A stretch of 63,303 nt of DNA from Mesorhizobium neociceri (GCF_013520985.1 NZ_JACDTY010000029.1:1-63303); one strand, 5' to 3'; positions 28,632 through 37,280 are shown, numbered from the stretch's first letter. Translations and numbers: made by a program. The notes: generated from the letters alone by a model not told the origin.

Positions 28632-29573
28632 ATGACGAACGGCAACACCATCACGCGCGAACGCATTGCCGCGATGGAACCGCGCATCCGCCCCTATGTC
28701 AGGCACACGCCGGTGCTGCGCGTCGACATGGCCGATTTCGACCGGCCGCCGCTGGCGGTCGACCTCAAGCTCGAATGCCTGCAGCATTCCGGTTCGTTCA
28801 AGGCGCGCGGCGCCTTCACCAATCTGCTCGAGCGGCCGGTGCCGGAGGCCGGCGTCGTCGCGGCGTCGGGCGGCAATCATGGCGCCGCCGTCGCCTATGC
28901 CGCCATGCGGCTCGGCCACAAGGCGACGATCTTCGTCCCCGAAGTCAGCCCGCCAGCCAAGCTGCAGCGCATTCGTGGCTACGGCGCCGAGTTGATCGTT
29001 GGTGGCGCCCGCTATGCCGAAGCGCTGGCCGCCAGCGAGGCTTTTGCCGAAAAGACCGGCGCCTTACAGATCCATGCTTTCAACCAGGAAGAGACGCTGG
29101 TCGGCCAGGGCACGCTCGGCCTCGAAATCGAGCAAGATCTGCCTCAGATCGACACGCTGCTGGTCGCCGTCGGCGGTGGCGGCCTGATCGGCGGCATCGC
29201 CGCCTGGTTTGCCGGCCGCATCAGGATCGTCGCCATCGAGCCCGAGGGCGCACCGACACTGCATCGCGCCTTCGAGGCCGGCCACCCGGTCGATGCGCCC
29301 GCCGAAGGCGTCGCCGCCGATTCGCTTGCGCCCAAGCGCGTCGGCGAGATGATGTTCCCGATCGCCGAGGCCTTTGTCGAACGCTCCATCCTCGTCACCG
29401 ACGACGCCATCATCGCCGCCCAGAAGGCGCTGTGGGAGCGGGTACGGATCATCGCCGAGCCGGGCGGCGCCGCTGCCTTCGCAGCCCTTTTGTCCGGCCG
29501 CTACACGCCGGCGCCAGGCGAACGAATTGCCGTCCTGGTCTGCGGGTCAAACACCGATCCGGCGAAATTCTGA
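28632..29573 (+). CDS. Threonine/serine dehydratase, PLP-dependent
   Basis: A 313-residue fold-type II PLP enzyme. The PLP lysine is in S-G-S-F-K-A-R-G-A near residue 58, followed by S-G-G-N-H-G-A-A for substrate binding, and the phosphate loop G-G-G-G-L-I-G-G near residue 178. It most likely deaminates threonine or serine to the oxo acid plus ammonia; no ACT regulatory domain is present, so it is the short catabolic type. Two ATGs are in frame; the second, at 28632, is chosen because AAGGAG is six bases before it, whereas the first abuts that site. A divergent ArsR gene may regulate it. Confidence 0.9.
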   Translation: MTNGNTITRERIAAMEPRIRPYVRHTPVLRVDMADFDRPPLAVDLKLECLQHSGSFKARGAFTNLLERPVPEAGVVAASGGNHGAAVAYAAMRLGHKATIFVPEVSPPAKLQRIRGYGAELIVGGARYAEALAASEAFAEKTGALQIHAFNQEETLVGQGTLGLEIEQDLPQIDTLLVAVGGGGLIGGIAAWFAGRIRIVAIEPEGAPTLHRAFEAGHPVDAPAEGVAADSLAPKRVGEMMFPIAEAFVERSILVTDDAIIAAQKALWERVRIIAEPGGAAAFAALLSGRYTPAPGERIAVLVCGSNTDPAKF

Positions 29574-29710
29574 TTCTTGCACCGACTGAATTGCGGAGGG
29601 AAACCCGCCAAAGCTCTTCAAGTTTTCAGGAACCGCCTCGCCTTTGCCGTGTTTGCTGGTAAACTTCTGCTTGTTGAGTCCGGGCTATCCCGCCCGGGCA
29701 GGAAGGGCCG

Positions 29711-32320
29711 ATGACGGAACGCCCCATTTCCAGCGGCGATCGCAGCCTGGCCGGGCGGCTTGCACTGAGCCGGCTGGCAACACGGGTCTCGATGACGGTC
29801 GAGCGCGGCTGGCCGCTGCTTCTGCCGCTGCTCATCGTCGCCAGCCTGTTCATCAGCCTCTCCTGGCTCGGCCTCTTTCCCCCCCTGCCTGATATTGCGC
29901 GCATTGTCCTGGTCACGGCTTTCGGCCTTGCCACGCTTGCGGCGCTCTATCCGCTGCGTTTCTTCAAGCTTCCGACCGCCGCCGAGGTCGACCGCCGCAT
30001 CGAGGCGGCCAACCAGTTGCAGCATAGCCCGGTGCTGGTGCAGACCGACCGTCCGAGCGGCAAGGAAAGCATCTTTTCCCAGGCGCTGTGGCGCGAACAC
30101 CAAAAGCGCATGGCCGACAAGCTTGGCAGCCTTGGCGGCGATCTGCCGCGGACCCGGGTGCCGGAGCGCGATCCGTGGGGGCTGCGCGCCGTGGCGGCGC
30201 TGCTTTTGGTCACCGCTTTTGCCTTTTCCTTCGGCCCGTCCGGCGGCAGGCTCTCCGATGGTTTCCGCGCCCATGCGACGCGCGACATCGTGCCACCGCG
30301 CATCGATGCCTGGGTGACCCCGCCGGCCTATACTGGCAAGCCGCCCATTTTCCTGACCACCCCGGTTATCGACAACAATGCCAAGCAGGCAACCGCCACC
30401 TTCATCGTGCCGCAAGGCAGCGACGTCTCTCTGCGCGTCACCGGCGGCTCCGGCGAGGAAACGCTTAGCTTCGCCGACAAGGGCGGCAATGCCCGCGCCA
30501 TCGACCCGACGGGACCGCAAGCGGCAGCCGTCAAGGCAGCAGTAGTGAACCCGGCGACACCCAAGCTGCGCCAGTTCACCGGCAAGCTGACGGCCGACGG
30601 CACGCTGACGCTGAAATCGGGTGAAGCCGATCTCGGTCAATGGGCCTTCGCCGTGATCCCCGACAAGCCACCGACGATCCGCTTCGTCGGCGAGCCCAAG
30701 CGCGCCGTCAACGGCGCCTTCGAGCTCAACTACCAGATCGACGACGACTATGGCGCGGCCACCGCCAAGGCGGTTTTCGCGCTGGCTGACCCGGCAGCGC
30801 CCGATGCGCATCCGCTCTATGGTCCGCCTGAGATGCCGCTGGCGCTGCCGCGCCGCGGCGGCAAGGCGAACGCCGCCAAGACCACCAAGGATCTCACCGA
30901 ACACGTCTGGGCCGGCGCCAGCATCAAGCTGTCGCTCGTCGCCACCGACGATGCCGGACACACCGCGACCAGCGAAACCAAGACTATTGTGATGCCGGAG
31001 CGACCCTTCGCCAACCCGCTGGCGCGGGCGGTGATCGAGCAGCGCCGCCTGCTGGCGCTCGACGCCAATGCCAAGCCGCGCGTGCTCGACCTGATGGACG
31101 CGATCACGCTTCGGCCCGATGACACGTTCGACAACATGTCGCACTACCTCGCCATCATGAGCGCCCGCAGCCGGCTGAAGATGTCGGACAGCGACGACCA
31201 GCTACGCAACGAGGTTGCCTATCTCTGGGAAATCGCGCTCGGCATCGAGGAAGGCAATCTTTCCGCGGCGGAAAAGCGCCTGCGCCAGGCGCAGCAGGCG
31301 CTGCAGGACGCCATCAAGCGCGGCGCCAGCGACGAAGAGATCGAAAAGGCGATGAAGGAATTGCGCGAGGCGATGAACGAATTCCTGCAGGAATTCGCCG
31401 AGCGCGCCAAGCAGAACCCGAACGCGCCGCAGATGCAGCAGAACGGCCGCGAGCTGCGCCAGAGCGACATCGACCGCATGATGGACCAGATCGAGAACCT
31501 GGCGAAATCAGGCGACCGCGACAAGGCGCAGGAGTTGCTGTCGCAGCTGGAAAACATGATGAACAATCTGCAGGCCGGCCGTCAGCAGCAAGGCGGCGAG
31601 CAGGACAGCGAGATGCGCCAGCAGATGGACAAGCTGGGCGAGATCATGCGCCGCCAGCAGGAGATGATGAACGACACCTACCGCATGGACCAGATGCAGC
31701 GCGGCCAGGGTCAACGAGATCAAGACCAGCAGGATGGCGACCAGCAGCTCGGCGGACAGGATCAGGACAAACCCGGCCCCGGTGACGATCGCGATCCGCT
31801 TGCCCGCAAAAAGCCGATGACGCCGCAGGAATTCGCCGATGCGATGAAGCAGCTGCAGGAGGGCCAGGGCCAGTTGCAGAGCGAACTCGACAAGCTGAAG
31901 AAGGGCCTGGAAGGCATGGGCATGGAGCCCAATGAGGGGTTTGGCGACGCCGGCAAATCCATGGGCAATGCCGAAAAGTCGCTTGGTGAAGGTGAGGGCG
32001 ACCAGGCCGTCGGCCATCAGGGCCGCGCGCTGGAAGCGCTGCGCAAGGGCGCCAAGGAGATGATGAAGCAGCTGCAGGCGATGCAGGGCGACCAGGGCGG
32101 TAGCCAGGAAGGCGGCCGCCAGCAGGACGCCGACCGCGATCCGCTCGGACGACCGCGCGCCAGCCGCGGACCGGATTTCGGCGATTCGGTTAAGGTGCCC
32201 GACGAGATCGACGTGCAGCGCGCCCGCCAGATCCTCGAAGCGATCCGCAAGCGGCTCGGCAACGCGCTCAGCCCCGACATCGAACGCAGCTACCTCGAGC
32301 GGCTGCTGGAGCTCAAGTAG
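29711..32320 (+). CDS. TIGR02302/DUF4175 family membrane protein
   Basis: An 869-residue alphaproteobacterial protein of unknown function. Three N-terminal hydrophobic helices (about residues 35-55, 58-80 and 160-180) anchor it. A large beta-rich middle (about 185-470) with W-V-T-P-P-A-Y-T-G-K-P-P is predicted to be extracytoplasmic. The last 350 residues are strongly charged and rich in glutamine and methionine, with long helical and coiled-coil stretches such as Q-Q-M-D-K-L-G-E-I-M. The end contains L-G-R-P-R-A-S-R-G-P-D-F-G. Its position near argH and lysA looks conserved in related bacteria. A role in envelope organisation is often guessed, but nothing in the sequence shows it. Confidence 0.85.
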   Translation: MTERPISSGDRSLAGRLALSRLATRVSMTVERGWPLLLPLLIVASLFISLSWLGLFPPLPDIARIVLVTAFGLATLAALYPLRFFKLPTAAEVDRRIEAANQLQHSPVLVQTDRPSGKESIFSQALWREHQKRMADKLGSLGGDLPRTRVPERDPWGLRAVAALLLVTAFAFSFGPSGGRLSDGFRAHATRDIVPPRIDAWVTPPAYTGKPPIFLTTPVIDNNAKQATATFIVPQGSDVSLRVTGGSGEETLSFADKGGNARAIDPTGPQAAAVKAAVVNPATPKLRQFTGKLTADGTLTLKSGEADLGQWAFAVIPDKPPTIRFVGEPKRAVNGAFELNYQIDDDYGAATAKAVFALADPAAPDAHPLYGPPEMPLALPRRGGKANAAKTTKDLTEHVWAGASIKLSLVATDDAGHTATSETKTIVMPERPFANPLARAVIEQRRLLALDANAKPRVLDLMDAITLRPDDTFDNMSHYLAIMSARSRLKMSDSDDQLRNEVAYLWEIALGIEEGNLSAAEKRLRQAQQALQDAIKRGASDEEIEKAMKELREAMNEFLQEFAERAKQNPNAPQMQQNGRELRQSDIDRMMDQIENLAKSGDRDKAQELLSQLENMMNNLQAGRQQQGGEQDSEMRQQMDKLGEIMRRQQEMMNDTYRMDQMQRGQGQRDQDQQDGDQQLGGQDQDKPGPGDDRDPLARKKPMTPQEFADAMKQLQEGQGQLQSELDKLKKGLEGMGMEPNEGFGDAGKSMGNAEKSLGEGEGDQAVGHQGRALEALRKGAKEMMKQLQAMQGDQGGSQEGGRQQDADRDPLGRPRASRGPDFGDSVKVPDEIDVQRARQILEAIRKRLGNALSPDIERSYLERLLELK

Positions 32321-32361
32321 CCTCCAAGGCAACATCCGTCGAACTGAATGGTATCAGCGCC

Positions 32362-32733
32362 ATGCCGAAACTCGGTGCCGTAACGCCCATCCTGCGCATC
32401 TTCGACATCGCCAAGGCGCGTGAATTCTACCTCGACTTCCTCGACTTCGAGGTCGAGTTCGAGCACCGCTTCGACGACAATGCACCGCTCTATATGGGCG
32501 TAATCCGCGACGGCTGCGTGCTGCATCTGAGCGAACACCATGGCGACGGCGCGCCGGGCATCGCCATGCGCATCAAGGTCGAGGACATCGTCGCTCTGCA
32601 CCGCGAACTGATCGGCAAGAAATACCGCTTTGCGCGGCCGGGGCTGGAAACCACGCCGTGGCAGACCCGAGAAGTGTCAGTTGGCGACCCCTTCGGCAAT
32701 CGCCTGCATTTCTATGAGGATGCAGCAGGCTGA
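32362..32733 (+). CDS. Glyoxalase/bleomycin-resistance-fold protein
   Basis: A 123-residue single-domain member of the vicinal oxygen chelate superfamily. The start T-P-I-L-R-I-F-D-I-A-K-A-R-E-F-Y and the end D-P-F-G-N-R-L-H-F-Y-E are the usual fold markers. The arrangement resembles bleomycin-binding proteins, in which dimers sequester the drug, but metal ligands and substrate cannot be assigned. It lies 41 bp after the DUF4175 gene on the same strand and is convergent with the LysR gene. Calling it a resistance determinant would go beyond the evidence. Confidence 0.8.
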   Translation: MPKLGAVTPILRIFDIAKAREFYLDFLDFEVEFEHRFDDNAPLYMGVIRDGCVLHLSEHHGDGAPGIAMRIKVEDIVALHRELIGKKYRFARPGLETTPWQTREVSVGDPFGNRLHFYEDAAG

Positions 32734-32751
32734 GCAGGTCCAGGAAAGAGC

Positions 32752-33627
32752 CTAATCGGACCTGTTGACGAATGCGTCGCGGATCGCTTCCTGCATGCCG
32801 TCGATCGCCTCGCCTGAGGCATTGGGATTGCGATGCATCACCACATTCGAGGAATCGATGTGGCCGAACCCGTCCACGGCGGTGAGCTCGCGACAGCCAT
32901 CGGGAATGTTGCTGTGCGAGATCGGCGCGATCGCCAGGCCAGAGGTGACGGCAAGCTTCAGGCCGCCGGTGGTGTCGCTGGTATAGGCGACACGATAGGC
33001 CAGCCCGCGCTGCTCCAGCGATTTGATGGCGAAATCCTTGCACCAGCCGGCCCGGTTGTAGAGCGCGATTGGCACCGGCCGCTCCTCGTGCATGTGATGC
33101 AGGCTCGATGTCACCCACACCGTCGGATCGTGCATCAGCACCTCGCCGCCGCCAGGATCCTGCCATTCGAAGACCACGGCTAGATCGAGCTCACCGGCGG
33201 CCAGCGCCGCCAGTTGTGCGCCCGAATGCGCATAGCGTACCGTGACCTCGACCTTGGTGTGGCGCTTGGAGAAGGCGCCAAGCGCGCGCGACAGGATGGC
33301 GTGGCCATATTCCTCTGGAATGCCAATGCGCACCGGCCCGCCGAGCGGGGCCGCCGCCATCGAGGCTGCCGTTTCGTCAAGCAGGGAAACGATGCGGCGG
33401 GCATTGACGATCAGCTCGCCGCCACGGCGCGTCAGCGCGACGCCGCGCGAGCCACGCTCGAACAGGCTGTCGCCGACCAGCTCCTCGAGCTTCTTCATTT
33501 GCATCGACACCGCCGACTGGGTGCGGCCGGCCTGCTCCGCCGCGCGGGTGAAATTGCCGGCTTCGGCAATGGCGACGAAGGTGCGCAGGAGATCGCTGTC
33601 GAGGGTTGGCCGCATCGAATCCGTCAT
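32752..33627 (-). CDS. LysR-family transcriptional regulator
   Basis: A 291-residue LysR-type regulator. The N-terminal helix-turn-helix (L-L-R-T-F-V-A-I-A-E-A-G-N-F-T-R-A-A, then Q-S-A-V-S-M-Q-M-K-K-L-E) lies within residues 10-50. The C-terminal part is a periplasmic-binding-protein-like effector domain, with I-G-I-P-E-E-Y-G near residue 98. It is transcribed away from the EamA exporter gene with about 210 bp between the starts, and a clear 6-bp dyad lies in that gap, so it probably controls the exporter. The effector is unknown. Confidence 0.92.
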   Translation of the reverse strand: MTDSMRPTLDSDLLRTFVAIAEAGNFTRAAEQAGRTQSAVSMQMKKLEELVGDSLFERGSRGVALTRRGGELIVNARRIVSLLDETAASMAAAPLGGPVRIGIPEEYGHAILSRALGAFSKRHTKVEVTVRYAHSGAQLAALAAGELDLAVVFEWQDPGGGEVLMHDPTVWVTSSLHHMHEERPVPIALYNRAGWCKDFAIKSLEQRGLAYRVAYTSDTTGGLKLAVTSGLAIAPISHSNIPDGCRELTAVDGFGHIDSSNVVMHRNPNASGEAIDGMQEAIRDAFVNRSD

Positions 33628-33659
33628 AAGGAAATTTGATCGCTGGTATCATTCCAATT

Positions 33660-33679
33660 CGTTTGCAACATGTCAAACG
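33660..33679. promoter_or_regulatory. Dyad operator candidate between lysR and eamA
   Basis: CGTTTG (33660-33665), eight bases, CAAACG (33674-33679) is a perfect interrupted palindrome. It lies 33 bp upstream of the LysR start codon and about 160 bp upstream of the exporter start. Size and position suit a LysR binding site, but the exact T-N11-A core is not matched. Confidence 0.45.
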
Positions 33680-33837
33680 CGGCAGCATAGTCCGCTCACC
33701 CATTGGATATGCGACCGCGAAATCGGTTGCGGACCAATCGAAGAGTCCTCACTCATACCCGCTGCCCGAAACGGTGGCGGGTTCTTTTTACCCCGCGGCC
33801 GGGCGGCTGCGGGCAGGCAAGGGGCCACTTGAACGAC

Positions 33838-34788
33838 ATGCGCAACCGGATCGTTCTCGGCATTATCAGCCTGTGCCTTGGCGTGCTGGTGTTCTCGCTC
33901 CAGGACCCGCTGGTCAAGGCGGTGTCGGGTGGCTATCCCGTAACCGAGGTAATGTGGATCCGCTCGATCGTTGCCTTGCCGATCCTGATCGTTCTCGTTC
34001 GCGCCGATGTCGGCCTGCGAGCCATTGCCTCGAAGCGGTTTGGCCTGCTGACCATACGCGCCTTCATCCAGTTCAGCTCCTATACCGTCTACTACCTGGC
34101 GATCGCCGCCTTGCCGCTGGCCGACGCGGTGGCGCTCTATTTCATGGCGCCGCTGTTCATCATGGCGATGGCTGGGCCTTATCTCGGCGAACGCGTCTCC
34201 TGGCAGACGCTCGCCACCGTGCTGATCGGCATGCTGGGCGTGGTCGTGATGCTGCGCCCGGGCGCCGGCCTGTTCGACTGGGCGGCGCTTTTGTCACTGG
34301 GCTCGGCGCTGCTCTACGGCTTTTCGCAGCTGATGGCGCGCAAGATCGGCGACACCGAATCCTCCACCGTCATGGCGTTCTACCAGAACGGCGCCTACCT
34401 CGTCGGTGCTGCCCTGGTTGCCGGCACGTTCTGGCTTGCCGGCATTACCCACGCGGTCCATCCCAGCCTCGAATTCCTGGTGCGGCCGTGGGTCTGGCCG
34501 ACGACACCGGACTTCCTCAAGATGGCCGCCTGCGGTTTCGTCGCTTCGGCGGGCATGATCCTGCTGTCGCAGGCCTACCGGCTGGCGCCGGCCAACCGCG
34601 TCGCGACCTTCGAATACACCGGGATCATCTGGTCGCCGCTGTGGGGCTTTCTGTTCTTCAACGAGGTGCCGCGCTCGACCACCGCCATCGGTGCCGCGTT
34701 GATCATCGGCGCCGGCTTGCTGGCGCTCAACACCGAACGGCGCAGGAGCGCCGGCCCAGTCCTTGCTGCAAGCCAGGATGCTGCCTGA
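33838..34788 (+). CDS. EamA/DMT-family exporter (LysR-linked)
   Basis: A 316-residue ten-helix transporter with two EamA repeats. Typical segments are F-S-L-Q-D-P-L-V-K near residue 18, A-L-P-L-A-D-A-V-A-L-Y-F near residues 93-104, the G-x-x-L-Y-G-F-S-Q-L segment opening the second half, and F-E-Y-T-G-I-I-W-S-P-L-W-G-F near the end. The substrate is unknown. ATG at 33838 gives the family length; an in-frame TTG at 33829 is closer to AAGGGG and could be the true start. The divergent LysR gene is the probable regulator. It is convergent with the CheY-like gene, six bases apart. Confidence 0.86.
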   Translation: MRNRIVLGIISLCLGVLVFSLQDPLVKAVSGGYPVTEVMWIRSIVALPILIVLVRADVGLRAIASKRFGLLTIRAFIQFSSYTVYYLAIAALPLADAVALYFMAPLFIMAMAGPYLGERVSWQTLATVLIGMLGVVVMLRPGAGLFDWAALLSLGSALLYGFSQLMARKIGDTESSTVMAFYQNGAYLVGAALVAGTFWLAGITHAVHPSLEFLVRPWVWPTTPDFLKMAACGFVASAGMILLSQAYRLAPANRVATFEYTGIIWSPLWGFLFFNEVPRSTTAIGAALIIGAGLLALNTERRRSAGPVLAASQDAA

Positions 34789-34794
34789 AGCGTA

Positions 34795-35166
34795 TCAGGC
34801 GAAGCAGGCGAGCGCCTGTTCGACCCGCGAGCGGATTTCGGCCAGCGTGAACGGCTTTTGCACGACGTCGATAATGATGCCGTTCAGTTCCTCGGCACGC
34901 TCGCGCTGGTCGGCATAGCCGGTCATCAGCAGGATCTTCATCGCCGGAAAGAGCCTGGCCGCCGCGATCGCCATTTCGATGCCATCCATCTCCGGCATGC
35001 GGATGTCGGAGACGACAAGGTCGTAACTGCCGCCCGCCGCGCTGATCATCGCCAGCCCCTGTGCGCCATCGGCGCCAATGTCGATTGTATGCCCGGCGCG
35101 TTCGAGCGCGCGGGCGGCGAGGGTGCGGACGGACTCATCGTCCTCGACGATCAGAAGCTTTGCCAT
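34795..35166 (-). CDS. Single-domain response regulator (CheY/CpdR-like)
   Basis: A 123-residue receiver domain without an output domain. The acidic pocket E-D-D is at residues 8-10, the phosphorylated aspartate is D54 in V-V-S-D-I-R-M-P-E-M-D-G, the switch threonine is in L-L-M-T-G-Y and the conserved lysine in V-Q-K-P-F. It resembles CpdR-type regulators of alphaproteobacterial cell-cycle phosphorelays, in which the unphosphorylated form directs CtrA to the ClpXP protease, but single-domain regulators are hard to tell apart. The longer open frame upstream is less likely; ATG at 35164-35166 gives a normal receiver start. hpt is 65 bp upstream on the same strand. Confidence 0.85.
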   Translation of the reverse strand: MAKLLIVEDDESVRTLAARALERAGHTIDIGADGAQGLAMISAAGGSYDLVVSDIRMPEMDGIEMAIAAARLFPAMKILLMTGYADQRERAEELNGIIIDVVQKPFTLAEIRSRVEQALACFA

Positions 35167-35230
35167 GCGCCGGAATTTGGCGGGCAAAAGTTGACTTTTT
35201 CTGAAAATTTGAAGCGTCGGAGGCCTTTTC

Positions 35231-35773
35231 TCAGGCATCACCTTTCACGACGCCAACAAACGGCAATTCGCGAAAAGCGTGGGCGACGTCCATACCGTAG
35301 CCGACGACGAAATAATCCGGACAGTCGAAGCCGACATAGTCGGCGTTGAGTTCGGTCTGGCGGCGCATGCGCTTGTCGAGCAGCACCGCGATGGCGCAGC
35401 TTTTGGCGCCGCGCGACAGCATCAGATTGCGGGTGAAGGAGAGCGTCTTGCCTGATTCGAGGATATCGTCGATCAGCAGCACGTCGCGGCCGGCGACCTC
35501 ATTGTCGATGTCGCGTAGCACCCTCACCTCGCCGCTGGTGGTACCGGCGCCGTAGCTGGAGATGAAGATGAATTCGACCTCCGGCGACAGCCCGACATCG
35601 TGCATGGCGCGAATGAGATCGGCGGCGAAGATAAAGGAGCCCTTCAGCACCGAAATCACCAAGAGATCGTGATAGTCGTGCTCGGCGATCTCCTTGGCGA
35701 GTTCAAGATTGCGCCGCGCGATCGCGGACGCCGAAAACAGGACTTCTATGTCCTTGCCGCGCACTATTGGCAT
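35231..35773 (-). CDS. hpt: Hypoxanthine phosphoribosyltransferase
   Basis: A 180-residue purine salvage enzyme that joins hypoxanthine or guanine to PRPP, giving IMP or GMP. The PRPP-binding motif is V-L-L-I-D-D-I-L-E-S-G-K-T near residues 96-108. The flexible loop S-S-Y-G-A-G-T and the base-binding end F-D-C-P-D-Y-F-V-V-G-Y-G-M-D are present. Length is standard. The ATG at 35771-35773 follows an AAAGG site; a longer open frame upstream overlaps the neighbouring gene. It acts in the cytosol. Confidence 0.94.
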   Translation of the reverse strand: MPIVRGKDIEVLFSASAIARRNLELAKEIAEHDYHDLLVISVLKGSFIFAADLIRAMHDVGLSPEVEFIFISSYGAGTTSGEVRVLRDIDNEVAGRDVLLIDDILESGKTLSFTRNLMLSRGAKSCAIAVLLDKRMRRQTELNADYVGFDCPDYFVVGYGMDVAHAFRELPFVGVVKGDA

Positions 35774-35795
35774 CAACAACCTTTCAGAGAAATCC

Positions 35796-36440
35796 CTAGC
35801 CGGCGAAGGTGACCGCCACGGCCTTGACCCCGTTTCTAGGCACATCGAGGCGGCTGGAAAAGCCGAATCTTTCGCCGGGCGCCAGCGAACGGTTGGATGT
35901 CCCCAACGTATAGCGCGTGATGCGGCTGTCATTGCCGGTGACGCGGATCTCCAGCGGCGGCAATTGTCCCGCCTTCACACCGTCATTCACGGCCTCGCCA
36001 TCGACGAACAGAACAGGGGTGGCGCCAGACGCATCGACACGCGAGGTGACGCCGGCAATGCTGAGTACGGCGCCCACCGGCTGTTCGACTGTCCAGAACG
36101 GCGTCTGGCGCACCAGCGTGTGGCCGCCCGAGACCCAGAAGGCGGCGAGTGCCGCCCCAACACCGGCGATCCAGAAAATCGGCCCGCCACGCGACGCCGG
36201 CGGCCGCACGGTTGCGGCTTCCGGCTTGCGCAGCATGTCCATGCCCGCCATCGACGGCGTTGCAATGCCGCGTTCCGGCAGCGAGGCCGCCTCCATGCGC
36301 GGAACCAGACGCGGGAGCACCTCATAATCGGCATCGACGATGTCGGTCGCCACAGGCCGCAATTCCGGCGCGACACTTGTCCCCAGCCCGGTCATGATTT
36401 CGCCGGAAACCGGGCGCGCGGTTCGTTGCTCAGCCATCAT
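35796..36440 (-). CDS. Single-helix membrane protein, DUF3426-like C-terminus
   Basis: A 214-residue protein I do not recognise with certainty. Residues 1-85 are polar and low in structure, with many prolines. One helix near 88-108 (F-W-I-A-G-V-G-A-A-L-A-A-F-W) crosses the membrane, and the remaining part looks like a compact beta domain containing D-G-E-A-V-N-D and R-L-D-V-P-R-N-G-V-K. In many rhizobia a zinc-ribbon/DUF3426 protein stands divergent from ftsE; this one has a similar placement and C-terminus but no cysteine pairs at the N-terminus. It might be a derivative that has lost the ribbon. Confidence 0.6.
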   Translation of the reverse strand: MMAEQRTARPVSGEIMTGLGTSVAPELRPVATDIVDADYEVLPRLVPRMEAASLPERGIATPSMAGMDMLRKPEAATVRPPASRGGPIFWIAGVGAALAAFWVSGGHTLVRQTPFWTVEQPVGAVLSIAGVTSRVDASGATPVLFVDGEAVNDGVKAGQLPPLEIRVTGNDSRITRYTLGTSNRSLAPGERFGFSSRLDVPRNGVKAVAVTFAG

Positions 36441-36535
36441 GGCCCCGCTGTTCGCTCTTCGTTTCTTTTGCGTAAATGGAAATGGTTAACGCTTCCCCAC
36501 CGGAACCCTTGTGACGCATTCAAAAACAGCGAAAA

Positions 36536-36550
36536 TTAACCGACGGTTAA
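36536..36550. promoter_or_regulatory. CtrA-type binding site upstream of ftsE
   Basis: TTAA at 36536-36539, seven bases (CCGACGG), TTAA at 36547-36550 is the full TTAA-N7-TTAA box of the alphaproteobacterial cell-cycle regulator CtrA, with C following as in TTAAC. It lies 70 bp upstream of the ftsE start. A further GTTAAC occurs at 36485-36490. CtrA control of ftsEX is inferred. Confidence 0.6.
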
Positions 36551-36620
36551 CCATGGCGGCCGATGGTCGTTTGACAGAAAGGGCTGGCACGCCGCCGCCA
36601 CAAGCTTCAGGTCGTCGCAC

Positions 36621-37280
36621 GTGATCCGCTTCGAAAATGTCGGCCTCCGCTATGGCATGGGTCCGGAAATCCTCCGCGACATCTCCCTGCACATTCCGGA
36701 GAGCTCCTTCCAGTTCCTGAGCGGGCCCTCCGGCGCCGGCAAAACGACGCTGCTGCGCCTTCTGTTCATGTCGCTGAAGCCGACACGCGGGTTGATCACC
36801 ATCTTCGGCAAGGACCGCTCGCGCATCTCGCGCGCCGAGCTGCCGCATCTTAGACGCCGCATCGGCGTGGTGTTCCAGGATTTCCGCCTGCTCGACCACA
36901 TGACCACCTATGAGAATGTCGCTCTGCCGTTGCGCGTGCGCGGCCGCGAGGAAGCGAGCTATCGCACCGACGTCACCGAACTTTTGAAATGGGTTGGGCT
37001 GGGCGAGCGCATGCATGTGCTGCCGCCGGTCCTGTCGGGCGGCGAAAAGCAGCGCGCCGCGATCGCTCGCGCGCTGATCGAACAGCCCGAAATCCTGCTC
37101 GCCGACGAGCCGACCGGTAATGTCGACCCGCCGCTAGCGCGCCGGCTGCTCAGGCTGTTCATCGAGCTCAACCGTCTCGGCACCGCGGTTGTGATCGCCA
37201 CCCACGATCTCGGCCTGATGGAGCAGGTCGACGCGCGCCGCATGATCCTGGCCGGCGGAAGGCTGGATATCTATGACTGA
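36621..37280 (+). CDS. ftsE: Cell-division ATP-binding protein FtsE
   Basis: A 219-residue ABC ATPase that works with FtsX at the septum to activate cell-wall hydrolases. Walker A is G-P-S-G-A-G-K-T-T near residues 38-46, the Q-loop is in G-V-V-F-Q-D-F-R-L-L-D-H, the signature is L-S-G-G-E-K-Q-R, Walker B is I-L-L-A-D-E-P-T-G-N-V, and the switch histidine is in A-T-H-D. The start F-E-N-V-G-L-R-Y-G is typical. It starts with GTG and overlaps ftsX by eight bases. A CtrA-type site lies upstream. Confidence 0.95.
   Translation: MIRFENVGLRYGMGPEILRDISLHIPESSFQFLSGPSGAGKTTLLRLLFMSLKPTRGLITIFGKDRSRISRAELPHLRRRIGVVFQDFRLLDHMTTYENVALPLRVRGREEASYRTDVTELLKWVGLGERMHVLPPVLSGGEKQRAAIARALIEQPEILLADEPTGNVDPPLARRLLRLFIELNRLGTAVVIATHDLGLMEQVDARRMILAGGRLDIYD

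Noticed and set aside
29618..31144. 508-codon open frame antisense to the DUF4175 gene
   Set aside because: GC-rich codon bias on the real strand commonly creates such long antisense frames, and no motif is present.
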